This document shows, piece by piece, positions 1 through 5,132 of a DNA stretch of 6,706 bases (position 1 is its first letter; the number at the start of each line of letters is the position of its first letter). Source of the DNA: Microcaldota archaeon (lineage in GTDB: Archaea; B1Sed10-29; JACOVT01); contig JACOVT010000008.1 in assembly GCA_016177165.1 (NCBI GenBank), forward strand, positions 1 to 6,706, read 5' to 3'. The notes under the pieces were generated by a model. That model ran no database searches, was not told where the DNA came from, and was given only the letters and a program-made list of their open reading frames with translations. The position numbers and the translations under genes are program-made.

Positions 1-63
1 AGGGACATGGGCCAGACCGTCGCCGCAGGAATAGTCACAGAAGTCGTCCCAAAGAAACTATAA
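1..63 (+). CDS. tuf: Translation elongation factor EF-1 alpha, C-terminal end only (partial)
   Basis: Only the last 20 codons and the TAA stop are present. They read RDMGQTVAAGIVTEVVPKKL, which matches the final beta strand of the EF-1A/EF-Tu C-terminal domain (the RDMGxTVAxG pattern). This GTPase delivers aminoacyl-tRNA to the ribosome in the cytoplasm. The call rests on this short but typical tail and on the S10 gene that follows, since EF-1 alpha followed by S10 is a conserved archaeal gene order. The GTPase domain lies outside the window, so integrity cannot be judged. aIF2-gamma or another EF-Tu-like GTPase is the main alternative, but S10 next door favours EF-1A. Confidence 0.82.
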   Translation, partial: RDMGQTVAAGIVTEVVPKKL

Positions 64-88
64 ACGCTTCACCAACGTAACACTCTAA

Positions 89-118
89 GCAGCTCCCGGA
101 ACTTGTTCCCGGAGCTGC
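89..118 (+). other. Intergenic hairpin between the elongation factor gene and rpsJ
   Basis: This is a nearly perfect inverted repeat. The outer arms GCAGCTCC (89-96) and GGAGCTGC (111-118) pair over 8 bp. After one C-C mismatch, GGAAC (98-102) pairs with GTTCC (105-109) around a tiny loop. It sits 25 nt after the upstream stop and 42 nt before the rpsJ start. No T-run follows it, so it does not look like a standard archaeal oligo-T terminator. It may be an mRNA processing or stability element that sets the relative output of two co-transcribed translation genes. Confidence 0.55.
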
Positions 119-160
119 ACAAACCCGAACCGTTAGTATCTTAAAAAAGAGGAATGAAGT

Positions 161-475
161 ATGCCCCAAACGGCCAGCATCAAGCTGGTTTCGCCGGACT
201 ATGGGAAACTGACCCAAGTCTGCCGCGAAATCCAGGACATAGCCCAAAAGACCGGTGCTTCGCTAGCAGGCCCTATTCCCCTACCAACCAAGAAGCTCAC
301 AATCTCAACCCGCAAGTCCCCGTGCGGCGCCGGCTCGGAAACATTCGAGAAGTGGCAGATGCGCATCCACAAGCGGCTCATCAGCGTGGAAGCCGACGAG
401 CGAACCCTCCGCCAGATCATGCGCATACAGGTGCCGGACAGCGTCCACATCGAAATCGAACTCAAGAACGTGTGA
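161..475 (+). CDS. rpsJ: 30S ribosomal protein S10 (archaeal uS10)
   Basis: The 104-residue product is the usual length for archaeal S10. It is part of the 30S head, and its extended loop reaches into the subunit core. Recognisable family segments are IKLVSPDYGKL near the N-terminus, GPIPLPTKKLTISTRKSP (residues 38-55, the loop that inserts into the rRNA), the WQMRIHKRLI segment around 65-74, and the closing VPDSVHIEIELKNV strand. The start ATG has a Shine-Dalgarno-like GAGG at 149-152, 8 nt upstream. The gene lies 97 nt after the EF-1 alpha stop and is probably co-transcribed with it, the order common in archaea. Nothing is unusual about the protein. Confidence 0.96.
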   Translation: MPQTASIKLVSPDYGKLTQVCREIQDIAQKTGASLAGPIPLPTKKLTISTRKSPCGAGSETFEKWQMRIHKRLISVEADERTLRQIMRIQVPDSVHIEIELKNV

Positions 476-486
476 TAGTATGGTAA

Positions 487-496
487 CACACACACA
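487..496 (+). repeat. Short CA dinucleotide tract
   Basis: Five CA units lie 11 nt after the rpsJ stop. They are followed closely by a run of six A at 503-508. Both are slippage-prone tracts, and both fall where the start of the next gene should be. This matters for the missing start codon described for the dehydrogenase-like gene. Confidence 0.6.
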
Positions 497-591
497 ATAA
501 GCAAAAAATATGTGTTGTTGAATCACTTAATTTAACCAATGAACAGCGCGCGCGGCTGGAAAGCCTAGGGCAAGTCTCGTGGTGCGAGGAA

Positions 592-1395
592 ATGCCCGAC
601 GCTGACGAGCTTGTGAAGAGAACGGAAGGCGCCGACATACTTTGCGTTGACTGGGCGCCCATCGATGCCGCTATTCCAAAGATGAAGCCAGGCATACTCT
701 TGGTTTCTTTGCCTTTCACAGGCGTCGGCTTCCTGCCACTCAAGGAGGCCGCGGACAAGGGAATCAAGTTTGCCAACTCCCCCGGTTTTTCCACAGAAAG
801 CGTTGCCGAGTTCGGCATAGGCCTGATGATTGGCTGCCTAAGGAAGATCTATCAGTATAACAAGTACCAGACAAAACCGGAAGTAGAGCCGAGCCTCTAC
901 GGCAAGACGCTCACGATACTGGGCGCCGGGAGGATAGGCAAGTTGGTTGGAAAACTGGCCGAAACGTTCGGAATGAAAGTGGTGTTATGGAAGCGCGGCG
1001 ACTCGCTTGAAGGCGCGCTCAAGCCGGCTGACGTAGTATACTGTGCCCTGCCGCTATCGGAAGAGACCCGCAATATTCTAGGGGAAAAACAATTCGCTGC
1101 AATGAAAAAGGGCGCCTATTTTGTTACCACTTCACACAACAAGATTTACGACCACGACGCGCTCCTAAAGGCGCTGGATAACGGCCATCTGGCCGGAGCG
1201 GCCATGGACGCCGAAGGCACCAACATAGGCGACTACAACTCCGAGCTCTACCAGAAGTTCGGCAAGCATCCGAAAGTTCTGCTCACTCCGCACGTTGGCT
1301 CCAAGTCCGACTATGCAATCAAGCGCGGTTACGATATGATGATCGACAACGTTGAGGCTTTCGTTAAAGGCAAGCCAATCAACCTAGTGAACTAA
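592..1395 (+). CDS. D-isomer-specific 2-hydroxyacid dehydrogenase-like protein with atypical active site (true start uncertain)
   Basis: This is a Rossmann-fold dehydrogenase of the D-2-hydroxyacid family, whose members reduce 2-keto acids with NAD(P)H. The ATG at 592 gives 267 residues. The dinucleotide motif GAGRIG is at 111-116, and WKR follows the second beta strand (133-135), where NAD-specific members have an acidic residue, so NADP use is likely. LTPHVGS keeps the catalytic His (H234). The family catalytic Arg (usual context TARGG) is replaced by His (TTSHNK, H182), and the Glu expected in DVxExEP is not evident (MDAEGTN, 205-211). The expected first beta strand, KICVVESLNLTNEQRARL, is in frame upstream from about 505, but no ATG, GTG or TTG occurs there. 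ATA at 508 would give 295 residues, nearer the family length. GGTG at 581-584 could serve ATG 592. The stop TAA touches the ATG of the next gene, so the pair is translationally coupled. Substrate is unknown. Confidence 0.86.
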   Translation: MPDADELVKRTEGADILCVDWAPIDAAIPKMKPGILLVSLPFTGVGFLPLKEAADKGIKFANSPGFSTESVAEFGIGLMIGCLRKIYQYNKYQTKPEVEPSLYGKTLTILGAGRIGKLVGKLAETFGMKVVLWKRGDSLEGALKPADVVYCALPLSEETRNILGEKQFAAMKKGAYFVTTSHNKIYDHDALLKALDNGHLAGAAMDAEGTNIGDYNSELYQKFGKHPKVLLTPHVGSKSDYAIKRGYDMMIDNVEAFVKGKPINLVN

Positions 1396-1839
1396 ATGAG
1401 TGATAATAAAAAGTATGTTCTGAAAATGCTAGCGACCATGAAGCCACGGGCATTGCCCGGCAGGTATTTCATAGCTAGCATTCCATCAAAGCACGCCACA
1501 AACAAAATGCTTGGTGTTGCCATAGGCGCTTTCAAAGAACCCGAAGGCACAACTCTTTACTTAAAAGAAGCTGGCTTGAAACTGGTACAAAAAATCCCGG
1601 GCGTCAAGATATCAAAACCCCACACCCGAATAATGCTCAGCTGCCTTCCAGACTTGGAAGGATACGGATTTACGGGCGCACTTTGTGGCATCCTAGAGTC
1701 TAAAAAAACAGGCGTCAACATAATTGCGGGATACTATCACGACCACCTATTCGTGTATGAGAACAAAGCCAGCATAATTCTGCCTGAATTAAAGCGCGCA
1801 GCTAGGGCTGCAAAGCTGGAACTGGACCAACTTGTCTAG
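1396..1839 (+). CDS. ACT-domain protein of the DUF2241 (COG3602) type
   Basis: The 147-residue product shows the DUF2241 pattern: a first domain beginning LATMKPRALPGRYFIASIP (12-30) and GAFKEPEGTTLYL (44-56), then a second ACT-like domain with EGYGFTGALCGIL (88-100) and the hallmark AGYYHDHLFV (111-120). The family is related to ACT domains, which usually bind amino acids or other small ligands and regulate enzymes; a specific function is not established for this member. There is no catalytic motif, signal peptide or membrane segment. The ATG directly follows the TAA of the dehydrogenase-like gene with zero spacing and no clear Shine-Dalgarno, so it is probably translated by coupling. The arrangement recalls phosphoglycerate dehydrogenases, where an ACT domain is fused to the enzyme. 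A regulatory partnership here is inference. Confidence 0.85.
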   Translation: MSDNKKYVLKMLATMKPRALPGRYFIASIPSKHATNKMLGVAIGAFKEPEGTTLYLKEAGLKLVQKIPGVKISKPHTRIMLSCLPDLEGYGFTGALCGILESKKTGVNIIAGYYHDHLFVYENKASIILPELKRAARAAKLELDQLV

Positions 1840-1851
1840 TTCGCTAGATAA
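1832..1851 (+). terminator. Hairpin with TTCG loop at the stop codon, candidate transcript end
   Basis: TTGTCTAG (1832-1839) pairs with CTAGATAA (1844-1851) around a TTCG loop, with one G-T wobble. The 5' arm contains the TAG stop of the ACT-domain gene. It lies in the 47-nt gap between convergent genes, where transcripts should end. No long T-run follows, so termination is inferred from position and structure only. It may instead shape the mRNA 3' end. Confidence 0.4.
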
Positions 1852-1886
1852 CGCTTAGAATACCCTTCTGACGTAAACGATAGAGC

Positions 1887-2363
1887 TCAAGAACGCGTAA
1901 CTCTCTTTTTCGCTCCGGCCCTAATCAGAAGACTTTTTTCTGTTCTTTCAACATCAACAAGTAATCTATCAAACTCTTCCTGCGCTTCACCTATTTCCCG
2001 ATCAACTCGACGAGCTTCTTCAATCTTACCGGCACTTGCGAGAGCCTGGCGCCGCTCCCTAAGCACCCTCATCTTTGTTTCAACACCCAAAAACGCGCGC
2101 TCAAACCTATCCATTACCTTAAGCCGTTCAATCACTTCACCATGGCGGGAACGCGATATACGAGGCATGGTAGGGGGGTATGGACCCATAGACTTGGCCA
2201 CGCCTATTGCCAGCGAGAGCGTTGCCGGCGGCAACCGCTCTATAACGTCTGCCGGAATGCCATGTTTCCTTGCATCTTCCTTCAGCTCGGCGCTTGACTT
2301 TTGCAACATCCACGGCGCCACATATGGCTCAGACCTGCGCCGGCGAACCTTCTGAACTGGCAT
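1887..2363 (-). CDS. Hypothetical basic protein with C-terminal coiled coil
   Basis: I do not recognise this 158-residue protein. It starts MPVQKVRRRRSEPYVAPW, is rich in Arg and Lys throughout, has a Pro-rich centre (GPYPPTMPRI, 60-69), and ends in a long charged helical stretch (about 75-148, e.g. VLRERRQALASAGKIEEARR) with coiled-coil character. There is no signal peptide or membrane segment. The start at 2363 is preferred over the farther ATG at 2447, because the extra 28 residues would be hydrophobic and would run into the divergent gene. In addition, a TATA-like TTTTTATT (plus-strand 2386-2393) is centred 26 bp upstream of 2363, as for a leaderless transcript. It is convergent with the ACT-domain gene and divergent from the small membrane protein. 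Nucleic-acid binding is possible given the charge, but this is not shown. Confidence 0.7.
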   Translation of the reverse strand: MPVQKVRRRRSEPYVAPWMLQKSSAELKEDARKHGIPADVIERLPPATLSLAIGVAKSMGPYPPTMPRISRSRHGEVIERLKVMDRFERAFLGVETKMRVLRERRQALASAGKIEEARRVDREIGEAQEEFDRLLVDVERTEKSLLIRAGAKKRVTRS

Positions 2364-2385
2364 CCAGTTAATTTGAGAAACAGCC

Positions 2386-2393
2386 AATAAAAA
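2386..2393 (-). promoter_or_regulatory. TATA-like box for the minus-strand hypothetical gene
   Basis: Read on the minus strand this is TTTTTATT. Its centre is 26 bp before the ATG at 2363, the canonical archaeal TBP-box to start-site distance, which implies a leaderless mRNA starting at or next to the start codon. Confidence 0.5.
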
Positions 2394-2415
2394 GGCATCC
2401 ACCCACGAAATAACG

Positions 2416-2423
2416 CTTAAAAA
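2416..2423 (+). promoter_or_regulatory. TATA-like box for the small membrane protein gene
   Basis: CTTAAAAA is centred 26 bp before the ATG at 2446. With the opposite-strand box at 2386-2393 it makes a compact divergent promoter region. The gene also has GGAGG at 2438-2442, only 3 nt from the ATG, too close for normal use, so a leaderless transcript is the simpler reading. Confidence 0.5.
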
Positions 2424-2445
2424 CCCCAGCAAACACTGGAGGAAC

Positions 2446-2634
2446 ATGGGCCTTGGTAACTGGGTTATCTTCGGGCTCGGGTTCGTCTACCTGTTCTCGC
2501 CGAGATCATCACTCGTGCAGTCGGGACTGGCGTTTGGCCAGCCACAGCAGCTCTTGACTCTCGTCGGCGCGGTCCTTTTCCTCGCTGGAGCGTACAACAT
2601 CTACAAGGGAATGGCTGGCGGCGGCAAGCACTAG
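2446..2634 (+). CDS. Small hypothetical two-helix membrane protein
   Basis: This 62-residue protein has no family I can name. Two hydrophobic segments are visible: residues about 4-19 (GNWVIFGLGFVYLFSP) and about 34-54 (QQLLTLVGAVLFLAGAYNIY). They are joined by a polar turn containing PRSS and GQPQQ, and the chain ends in a Gly-rich basic tail (KGMAGGGKH). This predicts a small hairpin-like integral membrane protein. The start is supported by a TATA-like box 26 bp upstream and a nearby GGAGG. It stands alone between a divergent gene and a tRNA gene, so context gives no function. Confidence 0.65.
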   Translation: MGLGNWVIFGLGFVYLFSPRSSLVQSGLAFGQPQQLLTLVGAVLFLAGAYNIYKGMAGGGKH

Positions 2635-2642
2635 CCAGCATC

Positions 2643-2650
2643 TATTTTTA
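2643..2650 (+). promoter_or_regulatory. TATA-like box for tRNA-Ser
   Basis: TATTTTTA is centred about 29 bp before the first base of the tRNA acceptor stem (2676), placing the predicted transcription start a few bases upstream of the tRNA, as expected for an archaeal tRNA promoter. Confidence 0.55.
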
Positions 2651-2675
2651 ACCACGCGGCCCAATACCACCACAA

Positions 2676-2815
2676 GCCGGCATGGCAGACAACCTTTTCC
2701 ACCATGAAAGCCCGCAAGCGGGCTGATGGGAAAAGCTTGACCAAAAGCGGTAATGCGCGCGCCTTGAGAGCGCGTGCCCCTCCGGGGCTCGCAGGTTCAA
2801 TTCCTGCTGCCGGCG
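2676..2815 (+). tRNA. tRNA-Ser(UGA) with a D-loop insertion (probable non-canonical intron)
   Basis: Acceptor arms GCCGGCA (2676-2682) and TGCCGGC (2808-2814) pair perfectly, with discriminator G at 2815 as expected for Ser. The anticodon stem CGCGC/GCGCG (2758-2762, 2770-2774) holds the loop CTTGAGA, giving anticodon TGA at 2765-2767. The long variable arm GCCCC/GGGGC (2776-2780, 2784-2788) is the class II mark of Ser. The T arm GCAGG-TTCAATT-CCTGC is intact, and CCA is not encoded. The D stem would be GCA (2685-2687) with TGC (2754-2756), but 66 nt lie between them instead of about 9, so roughly 57 nt are extra. They fold on their own: CTTTTC/GAAAAG (2694-2699, 2730-2735), then CCAT/ATGG, then AGCCCG/CGGGCT (2709-2714, 2719-2724). 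This suggests an intron removed by the archaeal splicing endonuclease, although I could not identify a clean bulge-helix-bulge or exact splice sites. Confidence 0.9.
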
Positions 2816-2823
2816 CTGAGCTC

Positions 2824-2844
2824 CTTTTCTTTCAAAAAGAAAAG
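2824..2844 (+). terminator. Hairpin/T-rich terminator candidate after tRNA-Ser
   Basis: CTTTTCTTT (2824-2832) and AAAGAAAAG (2836-2844) form a perfect 9-bp inverted repeat with a 3-nt spacer, 8 nt after the tRNA discriminator base. Its T-rich first arm (TTTTCTTT) is itself the kind of oligo-T signal that ends archaeal tRNA transcripts. It also separates the tRNA from the kinase gene that follows. Confidence 0.5.
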
Positions 2845-2875
2845 TAGTTCGCAGTCAAAAGAAACGTTTGATTAT

Positions 2876-3868
2876 ATGATGCAAGACGTTTACAAGGAGC
2901 TGGTTGGCCGTACCAACCTGGACATTCCTGTTACCACACTATTGGAAAGGGTCACCGAGCACTTCGGCCTCGGCGCGATCATCAGGCACGAGCCAATCCT
3001 TGAGGGCTATGAGGACTTGAACATAAAGCTCAAGACGGACAGTGGAAAGTATGTTGTCAAGGCATTCTCTAAGGAAAAGAGGCTGGAAAACCACCAGGAT
3101 TACGTCAGGGCGCTTGTCGAGCTGCCGAAAGCAGGCGTGCCAGTCGCCAAGATAATCAGGGCCGGGGATGACAGCCACATTCTAAGGATCAGCGGCAGCA
3201 AGGGCGACACGCTCACCATAGTTATGGAGTTCTTCGAGGGCAAGAGCTTCGATCACTCCAAGCCCGGCGTGGGGGACGTCAGGAAACTGACTTGCTACAT
3301 TGCCCGTTTCCATAATGCAAAGTTCAGCGTTTCCAGAAACTATGACTCATGGGGCGCGGCCAACTTGCTGGAAGAGTTTGAAAAGAAGAAAAACTACCTC
3401 TCGGCAGGCGACCTAGCGCTTGTTAGGCCAATAGTTAAAGAGTTCAGGGATGCCGACTTCTCTAACTCGCGTCTTCGCAAGTGCGTCATACATGGAGACA
3501 TCCAGAGAAAGCATGTCTTGAAAGACAATAAGGGCAACTATTGCATTCTTGACCTGGGGTGTATGGACTACAGCCACGCCATCTTTGATATAGGCGTGTT
3601 CCTAGCAACGTTTGCTTTCAACGCCAAATCGGCTTCTGGGTACGAGAAAACATTCAGACTGGTTGTTGCTGAGTACCAAAAAGCCAACAAACTTAACGAT
3701 GAAGAGCTCAACCGCATACATTTAGCGGCAAAAGCTTGCTATTGCACGTACCTCCTTAGTTCATCATACTTGCTTGCCACTGGAAACAGAAGTCAGGAAA
3801 CGCTTGACTGGCTTGAGTTCGCAAGGCGCGGGCTGCGCGTCCACCGCGACCTGAACATCGCCGTTTAA
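2876..3868 (+). CDS. Aminoglycoside phosphotransferase-fold (APH family) kinase
   Basis: This 330-residue kinase-like protein has the APH/choline kinase fold, which phosphorylates small molecules such as sugars, choline, homoserine or antibiotics. Visible motifs are the N-lobe KYVVKAF with the ATP-binding Lys (K62), the hinge region VMEFFEGKSF (116-125), the catalytic loop HGDIQRKHV (206-214) with the base D208, and the metal-binding DLG (226-228), followed by the structural FDIG (237-240). In the usual HGDxxxxN the last residue is Asn and helps bind Mg; here it is His213, which is unusual. The start is ambiguous between adjacent ATGs at 2876 and 2879. The frame stays open back to 2774, but that start would lie inside the tRNA. 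The next gene encodes a nucleotidyltransferase-fold protein, recalling kinase/nucleotidyltransferase pairs that activate sugars or choline. Substrate unknown. Confidence 0.82.
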   Translation: MMQDVYKELVGRTNLDIPVTTLLERVTEHFGLGAIIRHEPILEGYEDLNIKLKTDSGKYVVKAFSKEKRLENHQDYVRALVELPKAGVPVAKIIRAGDDSHILRISGSKGDTLTIVMEFFEGKSFDHSKPGVGDVRKLTCYIARFHNAKFSVSRNYDSWGAANLLEEFEKKKNYLSAGDLALVRPIVKEFRDADFSNSRLRKCVIHGDIQRKHVLKDNKGNYCILDLGCMDYSHAIFDIGVFLATFAFNAKSASGYEKTFRLVVAEYQKANKLNDEELNRIHLAAKACYCTYLLSSSYLLATGNRSQETLDWLEFARRGLRVHRDLNIAV

Positions 3869-3870
3869 AA
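3864..3870 (+). promoter_or_regulatory. TATA-like box for the nucleotidyltransferase-Nudix gene
   Basis: TTTAAAA overlaps the stop codon of the kinase gene and is centred 26 bp before the ATG at 3893. There is no good Shine-Dalgarno before that ATG. This supports a separate leaderless transcript that could carry the downstream archease and rtcB genes. Confidence 0.5.
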
Positions 3871-3892
3871 CCAAGTTCGAGTAAGTCTCCAT

Positions 3893-5128
3893 ATGAAAGT
3901 CTTGATTCTCGCCGGCGGTTTGGGGGCTGGCTTGAGGCCGCTCACCGACAATGTGGCAAAGCCGATGGTTAGGGTGCGCGGAAAGCCGGTGCTGGAGTGG
4001 AACGTCCAGCAGCTAGTCAAGCAAGGCTTCCGTGACATTACTATTGCCGTTGCATACAAGAAGGAACAGATCACCAGCTACTTTGGCGAAGGGAAGCGGT
4101 TCGGCTGCCGCATCACTTACCTGCAGAGCCGCGAGTCGCAAGAGTCGCTCTACCCGGTGCTGCAGTTCTGCCGCAAGGGAGAGCCGTTCATGGTTGTACT
4201 GGCTTCGCGCCTCAATCCGGGACTGGATTACCGCGCGCTCGTGCGCGAGCACGCCGGCAACGTGAAGAAAGGTTTTCTTGTTACTGGTGTCTGGTCGCAG
4301 CAGTTCCCGGAACGCATGGTGGACGCCAAGGGGCGCACGCTGCTCGCCGAGCGCAAGGGTCGCTCGCTGGTTGCGCGCGGGTTCCTAAAGGTAAGTGGCA
4401 GCGAAGCAAGAGGATGGAGCAAGCTTGTTGACCATAGCTTCTCATTCAGCGCTATAGCCGGCGTTGGCGCTGGCGTCTGGGTGATGGAACCGACTGCGGT
4501 CAAGCATATCAACGTCAGGGCGCTGCACGCGGTGGACGAGTTCTTCACCCGACTAGGGGACGAGCTTGCCTTGTTCCTATACGCTGGCAAGGCGTTCAAT
4601 GTTGATAGTTTGGAGAACGCCGTGCTCGCCAATGCGTTTATCAGTGGCAGGCCTACGACGCCAGACGAGGTGGATCTTGCTGTTAACAACGCTGGCTACA
4701 TCAACAGGCACAGGCGCGTCGTTACCGTTGATGGAGTAATTGAGAAGGATGGTAAAGTGTTGCTGGTAAGGAGGTCAAAACGCGTTGAGATCGGAAAACT
4801 CGCACTTCCCGGCGGCTTTGTGGAGCCTTTTGAGACTATTGAAAAGGCGTGTGAGCGGGAAGTCTTGGAAGAAACTGGCTTGCGCGTTCGCGTGGTCCGC
4901 TTGGTCGGGGTGTACAGCGAGCCCAAGCGCGACCCTGACTGGCGGAAAGGAATACACCCGGTTGCTTGCGTGTTCGAGTGCCGGTTGTTGGGTGGCAAGC
5001 TGCACCACCAGCCCGGCGAGACGAGCGAGGCCGGCTGGTTCGCCTATTCCGAGCTCAGGCAGCAGGACATTGCTTTCGACCACTACGATATCCTTAAAGA
5101 ATACTTCACCCAAAAGGGAAGGAGTTGA
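3893..5128 (+). CDS. Fusion of a degenerate nucleotidyltransferase-fold domain with a Nudix hydrolase domain
   Basis: The product has 411 residues. Residues 1 to about 245 resemble sugar-phosphate nucleotidyltransferases (MKVLILAGGLGAGLRPLTDN, KPMV, GKPVLEWNVQQL, YFGEGKRFG). Several signature residues are changed: the GGxGTR loop reads GGLGAG (A12, G13), the GTAGA segment reads ESLYPVL (84-90), and the metal-binding Asp of LNGD reads LASR (103-106). This domain is therefore probably not catalytic in the usual way. Residues about 270-411 are a Nudix domain with an intact box, G308-x5-E314-x7-REVLEE-x-G329-L330, preceded by LALPGG. The VYSEPKRDPD segment (340-349) resembles ADP-ribose pyrophosphatases, which cleave ADP-ribose to AMP and ribose phosphate. 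The stop is 4 nt from the archease start, so the two are likely co-transcribed. The N-domain may bind a nucleotide sugar or be structural (inference). Confidence 0.88.
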   Translation: MKVLILAGGLGAGLRPLTDNVAKPMVRVRGKPVLEWNVQQLVKQGFRDITIAVAYKKEQITSYFGEGKRFGCRITYLQSRESQESLYPVLQFCRKGEPFMVVLASRLNPGLDYRALVREHAGNVKKGFLVTGVWSQQFPERMVDAKGRTLLAERKGRSLVARGFLKVSGSEARGWSKLVDHSFSFSAIAGVGAGVWVMEPTAVKHINVRALHAVDEFFTRLGDELALFLYAGKAFNVDSLENAVLANAFISGRPTTPDEVDLAVNNAGYINRHRRVVTVDGVIEKDGKVLLVRRSKRVEIGKLALPGGFVEPFETIEKACEREVLEETGLRVRVVRLVGVYSEPKRDPDWRKGIHPVACVFECRLLGGKLHHQPGETSEAGWFAYSELRQQDIAFDHYDILKEYFTQKGRS

Positions 5129-5132
5129 TTTT

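Noticed and set aside
480..500. Short peptide from ATG 480 after rpsJ as the dehydrogenase start
   Set aside because: It reaches TAA after six codons in a different frame, and joining it to the dehydrogenase would need a frameshift in the CA tract for which there is no direct evidence.
2364..2447. Longer start for the minus-strand hypothetical protein, giving a hydrophobic N-terminus like a signal peptide
   Set aside because: The extension runs through the divergent promoter region to the ATG of the opposite gene, and the TATA-like box at 2386-2393 places the transcript start at 2363.
2704..2729. Box C/D or kink-turn-like pattern (ATGA and CTGATG) inside the tRNA insertion
   Set aside because: The C-like and D-like boxes are only about 15 nt apart and neither is a full match, leaving no room for guide sequences. 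The segment is better explained as a plain hairpin.
2774..2875. Upstream extension of the kinase gene to an ATG at 2774
   Set aside because: This start falls inside tRNA-Ser, and the added residues (rich in Ser and Lys) are translations of the tRNA variable and T arms and the following hairpin. The adjacent ATGs at 2876/2879 are better.
4228..4689. Long minus-strand open frame opposite the nucleotidyltransferase domain (also 4013-4252, 4696-4998 and 4775-5326)
   Set aside because: They are antisense shadows of a GC-rich gene: low-complexity Ser/Thr/Arg-rich translations, no family resemblance, and full overlap with a gene supported by domain motifs.
4785..5132. Long N-terminal extension of archease
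   Set aside because: The frame is open but overlaps the Nudix domain in another frame. The archease family begins at the GTG at 5133, which has a well-placed GGAG.
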